Origin: Archangium gephyra
Lineage (GTDB): Bacteria > Myxococcota > Myxococcia > Myxococcales > Myxococcaceae
Assembly: GCA_003243425.1 (NCBI GenBank)
Contig: QFQP01000015.1
Span: 89,754 to 153,753, forward strand
Direction: 5' to 3'
DNA: 64,000 nt
Position 1 is the first letter of the stretch, and each line of letters opens with the position of its first letter. Positions 8,112 to 17,020 of this stretch are shown here, one piece after another. The notes beneath the pieces are model-generated. The model saw nothing but the letters and a program-made list of their open reading frames with translations, was not told the origin of the DNA and searched no databases. Both the position numbers and the translations under genes were made by a program.

Positions 8112-8411
8112 ATGAGCAAGCCCGCGAAGTTGACCGAAGCGCAGCTGCAGGAATTTCTCGCCGCGAGCCCCGGCTGGAAAGTCGAAGGCGGCATGCTGGT
8201 GCAGACCTTCGAAGCGCGCACGTTCCTCGAGGGCATCGACTACGTGCAGAAGGTCGCGAAGCTCGCCGAGGCGGCGGATCACCACCCCGACATCGACATT
8301 CGCTGGCGCAAGGTGACCCTCAGGTTCGTCACCCACGACGCGGGCAACGCCATCACCGACCTCGACGCGCGCCTCGCGAAGGAATGTTCGCTGCTCTTCT
8401 CGGCGCTCTGA
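8112..8411 (+). CDS. phhB: 4a-hydroxytetrahydrobiopterin dehydratase (pterin-4a-carbinolamine dehydratase)
   Basis: A 99-residue protein of standard length for the family. It carries the catalytic signature ADHHPDIDIRWRKVTLRFVT with His57, His58 and His75 and the trailing HDAGNAITDLD. The enzyme dehydrates the carbinolamine formed by aromatic amino acid hydroxylases so that the pterin can be recycled. No phenylalanine hydroxylase gene is visible here. Its TGA overlaps the ATG of the next gene by one base, suggesting translational coupling to the thioesterase. Confidence 0.92.
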   Translation: MSKPAKLTEAQLQEFLAASPGWKVEGGMLVQTFEARTFLEGIDYVQKVAKLAEAADHHPDIDIRWRKVTLRFVTHDAGNAITDLDARLAKECSLLFSAL

Positions 8412-9190
8412 TGATGCACACCGTTCCGCAGAAGACCCTCACCTTCCCGGTGACGTTGCAGCGCAACTCCTTCGGCCCACGCCTGGTGGCGCGCGCGGGT
8501 GACGTGTGGCGCTGCATGCAGGACGTGGTGAGCGACGAGTCGAGCTCCGTGGGGTGGACGCCCGAGCGCTACGTCGAAGAGAACACCATGTTCGTGGTGC
8601 GCTCGATGACCGTGAAGCACGAGCGTGAGGTGGGCATCGGCGAGACGCTGCAGGGCCGCACGTGGGCTTCGCGCGACCGGCGCTCGATGTTGTTCACCCG
8701 CCAGGTGCGCATGTTCTCGGGTGACGAGTTCGTCGCCGGCGCCACGCAGGAGTGGGCGTACCTGACGCGCGACCTGCAGGCCACGAAGGCCAGCAAGGGC
8801 ATCTACGACGCGTTCTCGGTCACGCCGGGGTTCCCCGACGTCGAGCTGCCCGAGTACGTCGCGGTGGAGGGCAAGCCGCTGCACCGCTTCGAGTTCACCG
8901 TGTGGCACGGGTGGATGGACCCCCACGGGCACGTGAACCACGCGGCGTACGTCGACTACTGCGATGAGGGCGTGGCGCGCGTGGTGGCCGGTGAAGGCGG
9001 TGACCCGCAGGCGTTGAAGCCCTTGTACGAGACGGTGCACTTCCGCGCGGCGATCGGTGCCGGCGAGGCGATCGCCGTCGAGACCACCGAGTGCGGAGCG
9101 AGCGACGGAGCGCGCGTGTTCAAACACCGCATTCTCTCGGGCCAGAAGGTGTGCGCGACCGCGACGTTGATCAGACGCGCGGTGGGCTGA
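8411..9190 (+). CDS. Acyl-ACP thioesterase-like double-hotdog protein
   Basis: A 259-residue protein with two hotdog halves. The second half contains HGWMDPHGHVNHAAYVDYCD, the typical thioesterase/hydroxyacyl-binding motif around the hotdog helix. The first half has the equivalent fold but a weaker motif. The organisation matches bacterial relatives of plant acyl-ACP thioesterases, which release fatty acids from carrier protein or CoA. Start ATG 8411 overlaps the upstream stop; a second ATG follows at 8414. Its stop codon TGA is the first half of a TGATCA palindrome. Confidence 0.75.
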   Translation: MMHTVPQKTLTFPVTLQRNSFGPRLVARAGDVWRCMQDVVSDESSSVGWTPERYVEENTMFVVRSMTVKHEREVGIGETLQGRTWASRDRRSMLFTRQVRMFSGDEFVAGATQEWAYLTRDLQATKASKGIYDAFSVTPGFPDVELPEYVAVEGKPLHRFEFTVWHGWMDPHGHVNHAAYVDYCDEGVARVVAGEGGDPQALKPLYETVHFRAAIGAGEAIAVETTECGASDGARVFKHRILSGQKVCATATLIRRAVG

Positions 9191-9243
9191 TCAACCGGCG
9201 CGCCCGGGCTGCGTGCTCGCGGCGCCGCCCACCCTAAACGGAC

Positions 9244-9275
9244 GGAGGCGCCGCTCAGCCTCGAGCAGCGCCTCC
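9244..9275. terminator. Hairpin between convergent genes
   Basis: GGAGGCGC pairs with GCGCCTCC, and inside them GCTC (9253-9256) pairs with GAGC (9263-9266), giving a long stem with a six-base loop. It lies in the 110-base gap between the ends of the thioesterase and pilY1 genes, so it can serve as a bidirectional terminator. Confidence 0.6.
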
Positions 9276-9300
9276 ACCACTTCTCAGACTGCCCCGCGAC

Positions 9301-12300
9301 TCAGGGCGACGTCAGACAGCCACCGTCCGGTGAGTGACGGCAGTTGTGCAACGCGCGCGTCACCGGCAGCTGGTAGACCAGCTGCAGCACGTCGGTCGCG
9401 CCGGTCACGTCGACGGTGGTGGCCTGCGACTTGCCAGGCTCGACCAGCATCGCCGAGTACTTGAGCTGACCGGTCTTCGAGACCTGCACCACGCTCGCCG
9501 GCTCGGGCGGAGGCGCCAGCACGGTGCGCGCCTGCGAGCGGGCGTACACCCCCGCGTCGGGCTGGAGGAAGCCGTACGCGCAGTTGGGCTGACCGGTGAT
9601 GAAGTCCGCCTGGTAGATGCGGCTCGTCGAGGTCTGACCACCGCCGCAGCTCGCCGTACCGCCGTCGAGCAGGTCGCCCGGCGTCAGGTCGCTCCACAGC
9701 ACGCAGCTGGTCACCACCGCCGCGCCCGTGGCCGTCTTGGCCTCGAGCTGGTCGTAGTCCATCACCCAGCCGCGGTCGGCGTTGGCCGTCGCGCCGCCGG
9801 AGCAGCTCGTGGCCGTGCACGTCACGCCCGTCACGTCGACCAGGCCACCGCGGTCGCTGATGCGCGCGTTGTCGAAGGTGGCCGGCGAGCCCGCGTCACC
9901 GCCGAACGCGATGCCGTCGCCGTACGCCCAGAAGCCCACGAAGCGGTTCATGCCCAGCCCGGTGGTCGGAATGTTCGGGTACGTGAGCAGGTCACCCAGC
10001 GAGCCGTTGCGGCTCACGCTGACCTGCTGGCAGGTGTAGCCGCCGTCGGCGCCGTTGAGCAGACCGCAGCGGAACCGGCTCTCGTTGATGGCGTTGGGCG
10101 AGGTGCTCGTCAGGCCACACGCGGCGGTGCGGTACGACGTCATCTCGGCCTCGAGGCGCGGCGTGCTGGTCGAGCCGCAGGTGTCCGCGAACGAGAGCGC
10201 CGTGGTGTCGCCCTTGAAGCGCGTCATCGTCGCCGCGCTCGAGGTCAGCGTGTTCGCGCCCCAGCGGTTGCTCAGCACGTCGATGTCGAGAATGCCGTCT
10301 TCACGGGCGTAGTCGACGGTGGTGCTGGTGCAGCCGGCCTTGGCGCAGGCCAGCGGGTTGTCGAAGCGGCACATGCCGCCCTTGCGCTCCAGCAGCGCGT
10401 AGCGGTTACCCGACCCGATGAAGACGCGCAGGCGGTTGTTGCCCGGCTCCACGGCGACCGACGGCAGGTAATAGAAGGGCTGCTTGTTGCGCACCGAGGT
10501 GCCGCCCGCAGCGTCCATTTCCAGCGCGCGGGCCGCCGACCAGTTCGAAATGAGGTTGGTGTTGGTGTCGTAGGTCGCTGGCGCCGCGAAGCGCGCGAGC
10601 CACACCTGGCCTGCGGTGTCGCCCCACACCGCGGTGTCGAAGAAGGCGTCCTGGCCGGGCTGGGCGTCGGGGCCGTAGTCGACCAGCGCGACCGGCGCCG
10701 GCACCGAGTGGCGCAGGCCGCGCGCCGGCGTCAGGTCTCCGGTGGCGGTGGGGTTGAACTCGAACTTCCACCACAGGTTGTCGCGGCGGGCGCCGACCTT
10801 GCCGTTCCACGCGTCGACCACGTACACGCCGCGGCCGCGCTCGAGGCCCGGAGACCAGCCGCCCGAGAGCGCGACCACCCAGCGCTCGATGGTGTTGGGC
10901 ACGCCGTAGCGGGTCAGCGCGCCCGACGAGGCCTTCTCGGTCGCCGGGATGCTGTCGTTGTCCATCAGCACGGGGCCGATGGGCGGCGCCTTGGGCGAGA
11001 GCGAGAAGAAGGTCTTGCCGAAGGTCGCCGCTTCGTCGCTGCACGGCTGGGGGAACATCCACCGGAAGTTGGGCCGCGTGGCCGCCTTGATGGCCCGGTT
11101 GCCGGTGACGTCGAACGGAATCTCGAGCGCGAGGTAGTGCGTACCGCCGCGGCCTTCGCTGAGCACCGCCATGGTGCGGAACTCGGTGTGCTGCTTGATG
11201 CCGTCCTTGTTGTCGTCGTTCCAGATGTCGCGAACCATGATGTCGCCGTCGACGAGGTACTGGTGGCCCAGCACCTGGTCGGCGAGGCGCGGCAGCTGGT
11301 CGGGCGGCACGAAGGCCCACACTTCCCGGCCCGAGCCGTGGCCGTAGCGCGGCGTGGGCTTGCCACCGGTGCAGATGTCGTTCGAGTTGTTGCCGCCGGT
11401 GATGACGTTGTTGCTGGCGTCGAGCGCCTCACCGTTGTCGAAGGCGTGCAGCATGCCGTCGTTGGCGCCCACCAGCAGCAGGCGCTGGCGGCGGTGGTTG
11501 CGCGTCTGCCACACGTCGTAGGCCTTGTTGACGGTCACCGGCGTCGGGCACACGTTGACGTTCGTGGCCGTCGACAGCGGGGTGAACTGCGTGTTGCCGC
11601 CGGTCTGCGCGTAGAGCGTGCGCGCGCACTGCGTCGACAGGCCGAGGTCACAGAGGAACGGCTCGAAGGGCGGTTCGACCGAGATGGGCGAGCTGTGGAA
11701 GATGTCTCCCAGAATGTCGGCGCGCGCCGTGGCGCTCTTGGCGGGGATGTTGCCGTTGAGCAGGTCGTAGCCGAGCGTCCACATGATGACGATGCGGGTG
11801 CAGAGGCGGTCGTAGTCAGCGGCGTTGGGAACGAGGGGGGGAATGGTCCAGCCCGCGACACCCCACGCGCTGCCGACGTCGAGGCCCATGCGGCTGAGCA
11901 ACGTGCCGGGCCCGGTCGACGAGGGGCATTTGTCCGAGCCCTTGATGCCCAGGTAGTCGGCCATCATGCCGTCGTACGCGGCGGCGCTGAGCGTGCCGCC
12001 GTCGGGAATGGAGATCGACCCGGTCAGCAGCGGCAGCAGTTTGATCTGCAGCATGCCGTCGGCCTCGGTGAAGGTGCCGTCGGAGTTGGTGTCGACCACC
12101 GTCCAGATGTTGCGGGCGTTGATGGCGCCCACGCCGCCGTCACCCAGCATGCTGCGGCTGCCTTCCCAATAGGGCGTGGCGGCCACCGTGGGGTTGTCCA
12201 GGCGCACGAAGTTGCCCGTCGAGTCTTCGGTGACGATGTTGACCGCGGTCTCGGGGCGGCCACCGTCGGCCTGCAGCGCGCACTCACCACCGCCGGGGCA

Positions 12301-13902
12301 CGGCTTCTCGACGATGAACACGTCGTTCTTGTCACCGTCGGCGTTGAGGTCGGCGTCTTCGACGAACTCGTTGTACTGGTCGAAGCGCCACAGGCGGCCG
12401 GCCCACGCGGTGTCCTTGCGCGGCACCAGGCGCGGGAGCACCGCCGGCGTCGACGAGCTGCCGGTCTGCACCGCCGAAACGGCCGCGGCCGAGAACGACG
12501 TGTTGCGCGTCGAGATGTCTTCGAAGATGTCCTGGAAGGCCTTCACGATGCCGGCCGCGTTGTTGGCCGAGAAGTGCGAGCCGCCGCCCGACTGCGCGGT
12601 GCTGCTCAGCAGGTTGTTGGCCGCCGTGTTGGTACCGAAGCCGATGGTGTACGTGGCGATGCGCTGGTCCTGCGGGTAGTCGGAGCGCACGTCACCGGTC
12701 TGCCAGAAGTAGGCGGCGATCTCGTTGAGCGCGCTGCCGCACGCGGTGCCCGAGCAGGTGGTGGTCATGCCGGTGATCTGCGACGGCCAGTTGGTGATCA
12801 TGTTCTCGTTCGGCTCACCGTCGGTGAGCGCGATGACGGCGTTGAAGCCACACGCGGTGCAGATGCGCTTCTCGTTGGCGTTGCCGGTCTCGGTGAACGT
12901 GTTGCCGGTGCCGGTGCTCGGCTTGGGGTGCCCGGCGCCGAAGGCGGTGGTGAACGTGTCGCTCGGCGAGGTCGAGCGCATGGCGTACATCGCCGCGTAG
13001 AGGCTGGCCGCGATGGGCGTGCTGGCGTTGAACGGCTTGTTGGTCGCCATGTTCGCCAGAATCGAATTGCGCGTGGCGGTGACCGAGGTCTGGTCGAAGG
13101 GCTGCAGCTGGTTGCAGTCGGGCTTGGGCTTCTGCCACATGCACACGTTGCTGCCGTTCCAGCAGTCGGCGGAGTTGTTCGACCAGTTGTCGAACGTGAG
13201 GATGCTGAGGCGGATCTCGCGAACGTCGAAGAGCAGCTGCGAGAGCACCATGAGCGCCGAGACGTCGCGCGGCGCGTAGAAGCGCAGGAAGTTGCCGCTG
13301 CCGATGCGCGTGCTGCCGCGAATGTAATAGCCCTTGGTGTCGATGCAGGCGCGGCAGGCCGCGCGCTCGGTGGCGTTGGTGCCCACGTCGTTGCAGGCCG
13401 CGTCGCGCGCGGTCGCCAGGGTGCCGCTGCCGGCCCAGGTGTTGGCCGCGAAGTTGTTGCCGTAGGGGAACCCGTTGAGGTCGTGGCCCATGGAGCTGCT
13501 GCTCGAGCTGGCCGACCCGAGCATGCGGTAGATGAGGTTGTTGTTGAACCAGCGCGGGTTCGACACCTCGTTGCCCGCCCCGTCGATGCTGGCCACCACC
13601 GGGCGGTAGGTGGTCGACGGGTCGTAGCCGTTGCCCGCGAAGCCCGGGTGGTTGCAGCCGTCACCCGACGGGAAGTTCTGCGGCCACGCGTTCATCGAGC
13701 ACGAGGTGTCGAGAATCAGCGTCACGTTCGGCGGCGCGCCACCCGACGAGAAGAACGCCTCGTCACTGCCCTTGGGCGGGTTGAGCAGCGCGTCGAGGCG
13801 CGAGGTGCCCTGCACGCAACACGCGCCGGGGTCGATGGCGAAGGCCGGCGCGGCAGCCAGCACCGCGGTCACCACTGCCAGGAGTTTGATGGAGGTCTTC
13901 AT
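9301..13902 (-). CDS. pilY1: PilY1-like type IV pilus tip protein with a VWA domain
   Basis: A 1533-residue secreted protein. Residues 1-22 form a signal peptide. A von Willebrand A domain follows, with the metal-site motif DTSCS at 65-69 and a second metal loop ALTDGEPN near 356. The C-terminal half is a PilY1-type beta-propeller (GANDGMLHAFD near 811). Calcium-loop-like segments appear at DTNSDGTFTEADG (about 601) and NDDNKDGIK. PilY1 proteins sit at the pilus tip with minor pilins, prime pilus assembly and mediate adhesion. It ends the minor-pilin operon, eight bases after pilX. The Met at 13902 follows GAGAGA; a GTG-type start 12 bases upstream is less likely. It is longer than Pseudomonas PilY1. 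Confidence 0.9.
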   Translation of the reverse strand: MKTSIKLLAVVTAVLAAAPAFAIDPGACCVQGTSRLDALLNPPKGSDEAFFSSGGAPPNVTLILDTSCSMNAWPQNFPSGDGCNHPGFAGNGYDPSTTYRPVVASIDGAGNEVSNPRWFNNNLIYRMLGSASSSSSSMGHDLNGFPYGNNFAANTWAGSGTLATARDAACNDVGTNATERAACRACIDTKGYYIRGSTRIGSGNFLRFYAPRDVSALMVLSQLLFDVREIRLSILTFDNWSNNSADCWNGSNVCMWQKPKPDCNQLQPFDQTSVTATRNSILANMATNKPFNASTPIAASLYAAMYAMRSTSPSDTFTTAFGAGHPKPSTGTGNTFTETGNANEKRICTACGFNAVIALTDGEPNENMITNWPSQITGMTTTCSGTACGSALNEIAAYFWQTGDVRSDYPQDQRIATYTIGFGTNTAANNLLSSTAQSGGGSHFSANNAAGIVKAFQDIFEDISTRNTSFSAAAVSAVQTGSSSTPAVLPRLVPRKDTAWAGRLWRFDQYNEFVEDADLNADGDKNDVFIVEKPCPGGGECALQADGGRPETAVNIVTEDSTGNFVRLDNPTVAATPYWEGSRSMLGDGGVGAINARNIWTVVDTNSDGTFTEADGMLQIKLLPLLTGSISIPDGGTLSAAAYDGMMADYLGIKGSDKCPSSTGPGTLLSRMGLDVGSAWGVAGWTIPPLVPNAADYDRLCTRIVIMWTLGYDLLNGNIPAKSATARADILGDIFHSSPISVEPPFEPFLCDLGLSTQCARTLYAQTGGNTQFTPLSTATNVNVCPTPVTVNKAYDVWQTRNHRRQRLLLVGANDGMLHAFDNGEALDASNNVITGGNNSNDICTGGKPTPRYGHGSGREVWAFVPPDQLPRLADQVLGHQYLVDGDIMVRDIWNDDNKDGIKQHTEFRTMAVLSEGRGGTHYLALEIPFDVTGNRAIKAATRPNFRWMFPQPCSDEAATFGKTFFSLSPKAPPIGPVLMDNDSIPATEKASSGALTRYGVPNTIERWVVALSGGWSPGLERGRGVYVVDAWNGKVGARRDNLWWKFEFNPTATGDLTPARGLRHSVPAPVALVDYGPDAQPGQDAFFDTAVWGDTAGQVWLARFAAPATYDTNTNLISNWSAARALEMDAAGGTSVRNKQPFYYLPSVAVEPGNNRLRVFIGSGNRYALLERKGGMCRFDNPLACAKAGCTSTTVDYAREDGILDIDVLSNRWGANTLTSSAATMTRFKGDTTALSFADTCGSTSTPRLEAEMTSYRTAACGLTSTSPNAINESRFRCGLLNGADGGYTCQQVSVSRNGSLGDLLTYPNIPTTGLGMNRFVGFWAYGDGIAFGGDAGSPATFDNARISDRGGLVDVTGVTCTATSCSGGATANADRGWVMDYDQLEAKTATGAAVVTSCVLWSDLTPGDLLDGGTASCGGGQTSTSRIYQADFITGQPNCAYGFLQPDAGVYARSQARTVLAPPPEPASVVQVSKTGQLKYSAMLVEPGKSQATTVDVTGATDVLQLVYQLPVTRALHNCRHSPDGGCLTSP

Positions 13903-13910
13903 GGTCTCTC

Positions 13911-14402
13911 TCACAAGCCGTGACGGAAGGTGAATTCGAGCTCGCTCTGCGACTTCGAGGTCGGGTGCTGGCAGGTCACCACCACGCGGTAGTAGCCGCC
14001 GCCCATGGTGGTGGGGCCCAGCGTGTTGGCCATTTCACGCGTCTGCTTGCGTGACGCGCCCATCGACGAGCTGTCGAGCGCCACGATGACCGGCTCGGGC
14101 GCGGTCTTGTCGAGGTGGGCGGTCAGCAGCTCGTTCTGGTCGGCCAGCGCGGCCGCCGAAGGCAGCTTGGTCTGCAGCGTCAGCGACGTGGGGGCCACGC
14201 CCACGGTGCGCAGCTTGCTGAGCAGCACGCGGCGCGCGACGGTGGCGCAGGCCTGCATCTCGTCGGCGCGCGACGAGGCGATGGCCGCTTCTTTGTTGGT
14301 GCCGGTGAATTGAATGGCCGCCATCACCAGCACCAGCAACACCGCCAGCGCGATGAGGGTGATGAGCAGCGCGTTGCCGCGTCGCAGTCGGTTGGTTTGC
14401 AT
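13911..14402 (-). CDS. pilX: PilX-like minor pilin
   Basis: A 163-residue protein starting MQTNRLRRGNALLITLIALA. The short basic leader, the prepilin-type G|N cut and the hydrophobic helix with no Glu at position +5 are typical of PilX. The rest is a small periplasmic domain. Minor pilins PilV, PilW, PilX and FimU/FimT form the initiating complex of the type IV pilus with PilY1. Spacing to pilW is five bases and to pilY1 eight bases, so the genes are co-transcribed. Confidence 0.85.
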   Translation of the reverse strand: MQTNRLRRGNALLITLIALAVLLVLVMAAIQFTGTNKEAAIASSRADEMQACATVARRVLLSKLRTVGVAPTSLTLQTKLPSAAALADQNELLTAHLDKTAPEPVIVALDSSSMGASRKQTREMANTLGPTTMGGGYYRVVVTCQHPTSKSQSELEFTFRHGL

Positions 14403-14407
14403 GAAGG

Positions 14408-15616
14408 TCAGCCTCCCCACGTGTTGAGGTCGCGCGCGTCGCTCGAGGCGCGCAGTGACGGTACGAAGAAGCTGCGCGAGAGCATGTTGGGCACCTGCAC
14501 CACGGTGTGGAACACGGCGCGGTTGAAGCCGTCTTCGGTCATGGTGGGCGCGGCCCAGTTGTAGCTGTCGAGCGGCTTGCTCAGCTTGCGGCCGGTGGTG
14601 TCTCGCCGCGTGGTGCGCATGGTGAGCGAAATGTGCACCGTGCGGATGTTGGCGACCGTGCCGGTGAAGCGCGAAGGCTCGCTGTAGCCGGTGGTGTAGT
14701 CGGGCACCGTGCCCAGCGGCGAAGTGGCCTGCGCGAAGACGGCCTCGGGCGTGCTGCCGCTGCGGGTGTTCCCGTAGATCCAGTCTCCGCCGGTGTCGGG
14801 CGCGGCCTGACAGCAGCCCAGCCCCGTGGGCGCACGGTTGACGCCGAAGGCCACCTGGAAGTTCTCCACGTCGGGCGCGATGGGGTCGAAGTTGTCGTTC
14901 GAGAGCACGAAGGGGTCGGCCGTGAGCGAATTGAAGGCCACCAGCCACGGGCGGCCGTTGAGGTTGACGATGCGCAGGCGCTGCTCGCGCACGATGAAGA
15001 CCCACGGGGCGCTCGCGCCGACGCCCGTGAAGCAGGTGTCGGCGACGAAGGCGTTCCACGGCGCGCCGGCCACCGTCACCGGCACCGAGTTCTGCCCCGC
15101 GGCGACCGCCGTCGACACCCTGAGCGCCACCATGCGGTTGGCGCCGCGGCACACCACCATCATCAGCTGACCCGTGCTCAGAGCCACGTCGGTGGGCGCC
15201 TGCAGCGCGATGGCCGAACCCGAATAGCTGCCCGCGCGCAGCCACGTGGGGTCGCGGTAGCGGAAGGCGAGGTCGTCGGTCACCACCACGCCGCCGTCGA
15301 GCGGGAGCTGCGACGGCGAGAACGTGCCGGTCATGACGTCGAAGTTGTCGCGCGGCGCACCGCTGGCGCCGGGCAGCGCACCCACGTCGAAGGCCATGCG
15401 GGGGTCGACGCCGTAGCCGGCGAGCTCGACCTTGCGCTGCATGTACTGGAGCGCGGCGCGGCCGTTCTCGGTCAGCACCTTCACCTCGGTCTCGCGCTGG
15501 TAGCTGCTCTGCACGCCGATGACGGCGGCGGTGACGGCCACCAGAATGATGCTGGTGACGGCGAGGCCGACGAGCAGCTCCGCGAGCGTGAAGCCGTGAT
15601 TGCGAGTCGTGCGCAT
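14408..15616 (-). CDS. pilW: PilW-like minor pilin
   Basis: A 402-residue prepilin. The leader MRTTRNHG is cut before FTLAELLVG, with Glu at +5 of the mature protein (residue 13), followed by the long hydrophobic helix. The large globular part includes the ENGRAALQYMQRKVELAGYGVDP segment characteristic of PilW proteins. It belongs to the pilus-priming complex and lies second last before pilX and pilY1, four bases after pilV. Confidence 0.88.
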   Translation of the reverse strand: MRTTRNHGFTLAELLVGLAVTSIILVAVTAAVIGVQSSYQRETEVKVLTENGRAALQYMQRKVELAGYGVDPRMAFDVGALPGASGAPRDNFDVMTGTFSPSQLPLDGGVVVTDDLAFRYRDPTWLRAGSYSGSAIALQAPTDVALSTGQLMMVVCRGANRMVALRVSTAVAAGQNSVPVTVAGAPWNAFVADTCFTGVGASAPWVFIVREQRLRIVNLNGRPWLVAFNSLTADPFVLSNDNFDPIAPDVENFQVAFGVNRAPTGLGCCQAAPDTGGDWIYGNTRSGSTPEAVFAQATSPLGTVPDYTTGYSEPSRFTGTVANIRTVHISLTMRTTRRDTTGRKLSKPLDSYNWAAPTMTEDGFNRAVFHTVVQVPNMLSRSFFVPSLRASSDARDLNTWGG

Positions 15617-15620
15617 CGCT

Positions 15621-16175
15621 TTAGAACTCCACGTTGGTCTGGTTGGTGACGGGGTCGTAGAGCGCGGTGAAGCGCTCGACCACGCGGCCGCTGCCGTACT
15701 CGCGCCAGCCCACGTTGATGCCGACGTAGGCGATGGCCGGGTCGTTGGGGTCGGTGTACACGGCCAGCACGCGCTTGAAGACGGTGCGGTCCTCCGTCGA
15801 ATACGCGGGCGTCAGCGCGTTGAAGCCGGTGACCGAGTCGACGTCGACGTAGCAGACGCTGAAGGTCGCGAAGTTCGCCGGCACGCCGGTGAAGTCACCG
15901 CGGTAGTTGGCCAGCGTTGCGGGGTACCCGGCCGCGCACCCACCGGCGGTGGTGAGCAGGCCTCCGGCGGTCAGCAGGCGCTGCCGGCCCTGCGCGTCGA
16001 GCGCGTTGGCCAGCTCGGCGGCGATGGCGCTGGCGCGCGAGCGGCGGTTGGCCATGGAGTTCTGCGTGGACGCGATGATGACGCCCTGGAAGACGCCCAC
16101 CATTCCCACCAGCAGAATGACGGAGGCCATCAGGCCTTCCATGAGCGTGACACCACGTGGAGAGCGTCGTCGCAT
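15621..16175 (-). CDS. pilV: PilV-like minor pilin
   Basis: A 184-residue prepilin with leader MRRRSPRG, cut before VTLMEGLMASVILLVG, Glu at mature position +5. The helix continues into a short periplasmic domain with a Cys pair (AAGGCAAG and SVCYVD regions). The Met at 16175 is two bases after the fimT stop. It is the PilV component of the minor-pilin complex by position and motif. Confidence 0.85.
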   Translation of the reverse strand: MRRRSPRGVTLMEGLMASVILLVGMVGVFQGVIIASTQNSMANRRSRASAIAAELANALDAQGRQRLLTAGGLLTTAGGCAAGYPATLANYRGDFTGVPANFATFSVCYVDVDSVTGFNALTPAYSTEDRTVFKRVLAVYTDPNDPAIAYVGINVGWREYGSGRVVERFTALYDPVTNQTNVEF

Positions 16176-16177
16176 GT

Positions 16178-16888
16178 TCACCTCGAGGTGACGATGAGGC
16201 CGGTGGCGCGCACCAGGCCGATGAGGAACTGGTTCTCGTTGTTCTTCACGCCCTGGAGCGCGAGCCCGCCGAAGCGACCGGGGGCGACCGCGCCGCTGCC
16301 GTTGAGCAGCACCAGCTGGCTGTCGCTGAAGAGCAGCGCGCCCTTGTTCGACGAGCAGAACGTGCAGCCGTCGACGTTGGTCGGGGGCAGCGACGCGAAG
16401 GGGTCGCCCCAGCCTTTGCCGCTCTGCTTGCCGAAGCGCACGTTCGCGCCGGCGTAGTCGTCGAGGTAGATGGCGCGCAGCAGCCGGTCGTTCTCGGTCA
16501 CCGCGGAGCGGATCTGATTGCTGGCGGGGTTGAAGTTGAGCCAGCTGCACTCGCCGCTGCCGTTGCAGGGCCCGGTGCCGGTGAGGAAGTCGCCGTCGAC
16601 ATCTTCGTAGAAGAACAGCGCGCCGGGGCCGCCAGTGACCGAGCCGGCGGTGGGCGAGGTCTTCTTGAAGGTCGGGTACACCAGCACGTACACGTCGGAG
16701 CCGCGCTGCAACGAGCGTGAGCGCATCGACTGCAGCGCCGAGAGGATGTCGTTCGACGCGCTCTGCGTCGCGTTGCGTTCGCCGATGCGGATGACCGTCG
16801 CCGCCGACATCGCGGACACGATGCCGATGATGGCGATGACCATCAGCATCTCGATGAGCGTCATGCCTCGTGGAGTTCGCAGTGCCAT
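16178..16888 (-). CDS. FimT/GspH-type minor pilin
   Basis: A 236-residue prepilin with leader MALRTPRG, cut before MTLIEMLMVIAIIG, Glu at +5. It has the GspH/FimT-type fold with DILSALQSMRSRSLQRGSDVYVLV. It also has a disulfide-type CTFCSS segment. First gene of the fimT-pilV-pilW-pilX-pilY1 operon. FimT/FimU-type proteins form part of the tip complex and, in competent bacteria, can bind DNA; there is no direct sign of that here. Confidence 0.88.
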   Translation of the reverse strand: MALRTPRGMTLIEMLMVIAIIGIVSAMSAATVIRIGERNATQSASNDILSALQSMRSRSLQRGSDVYVLVYPTFKKTSPTAGSVTGGPGALFFYEDVDGDFLTGTGPCNGSGECSWLNFNPASNQIRSAVTENDRLLRAIYLDDYAGANVRFGKQSGKGWGDPFASLPPTNVDGCTFCSSNKGALLFSDSQLVLLNGSGAVAPGRFGGLALQGVKNNENQFLIGLVRATGLIVTSR

Positions 16889-16969
16889 GGCCGGCGCTCA
16901 CGTGAGCAAGCCGCATGCGCGTTACAAACACATGAAATGACGATGATTCTGGGCCTCTTCGGCCAGTCG

Positions 16970-16988
16970 CTTCGCAAAGTTTGCGAAG
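16970..16988. promoter_or_regulatory. Perfect inverted repeat upstream of the minor-pilin operon
   Basis: CTTCGCAAA-G-TTTGCGAAG is a 9+9 palindrome with a single central base, about 80 bases upstream of the fimT start and 33 bases past the allA stop. The one-base centre makes a hairpin terminator unlikely, so an operator for the pilus operon is the better guess. Which protein binds is unknown. Confidence 0.4.
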
Positions 16989-17020
16989 ACCTACCTGTTA
17001 CGAGTTGCGGAGCGGGTGGA

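Noticed and set aside
6851..9190. A 779-codon plus-strand frame spanning the hydrolase and thioesterase
   Set aside because: The first two thirds are antisense to the hydrolase and have Arg/His-rich, low-complexity composition; only the end from 8411 is a real gene.
9334..13923. A 1529-codon plus-strand frame opposite pilY1
   Set aside because: It is made of Arg, Val, His and Gly repeats caused by GC-rich third positions of the antisense gene and has no domain.
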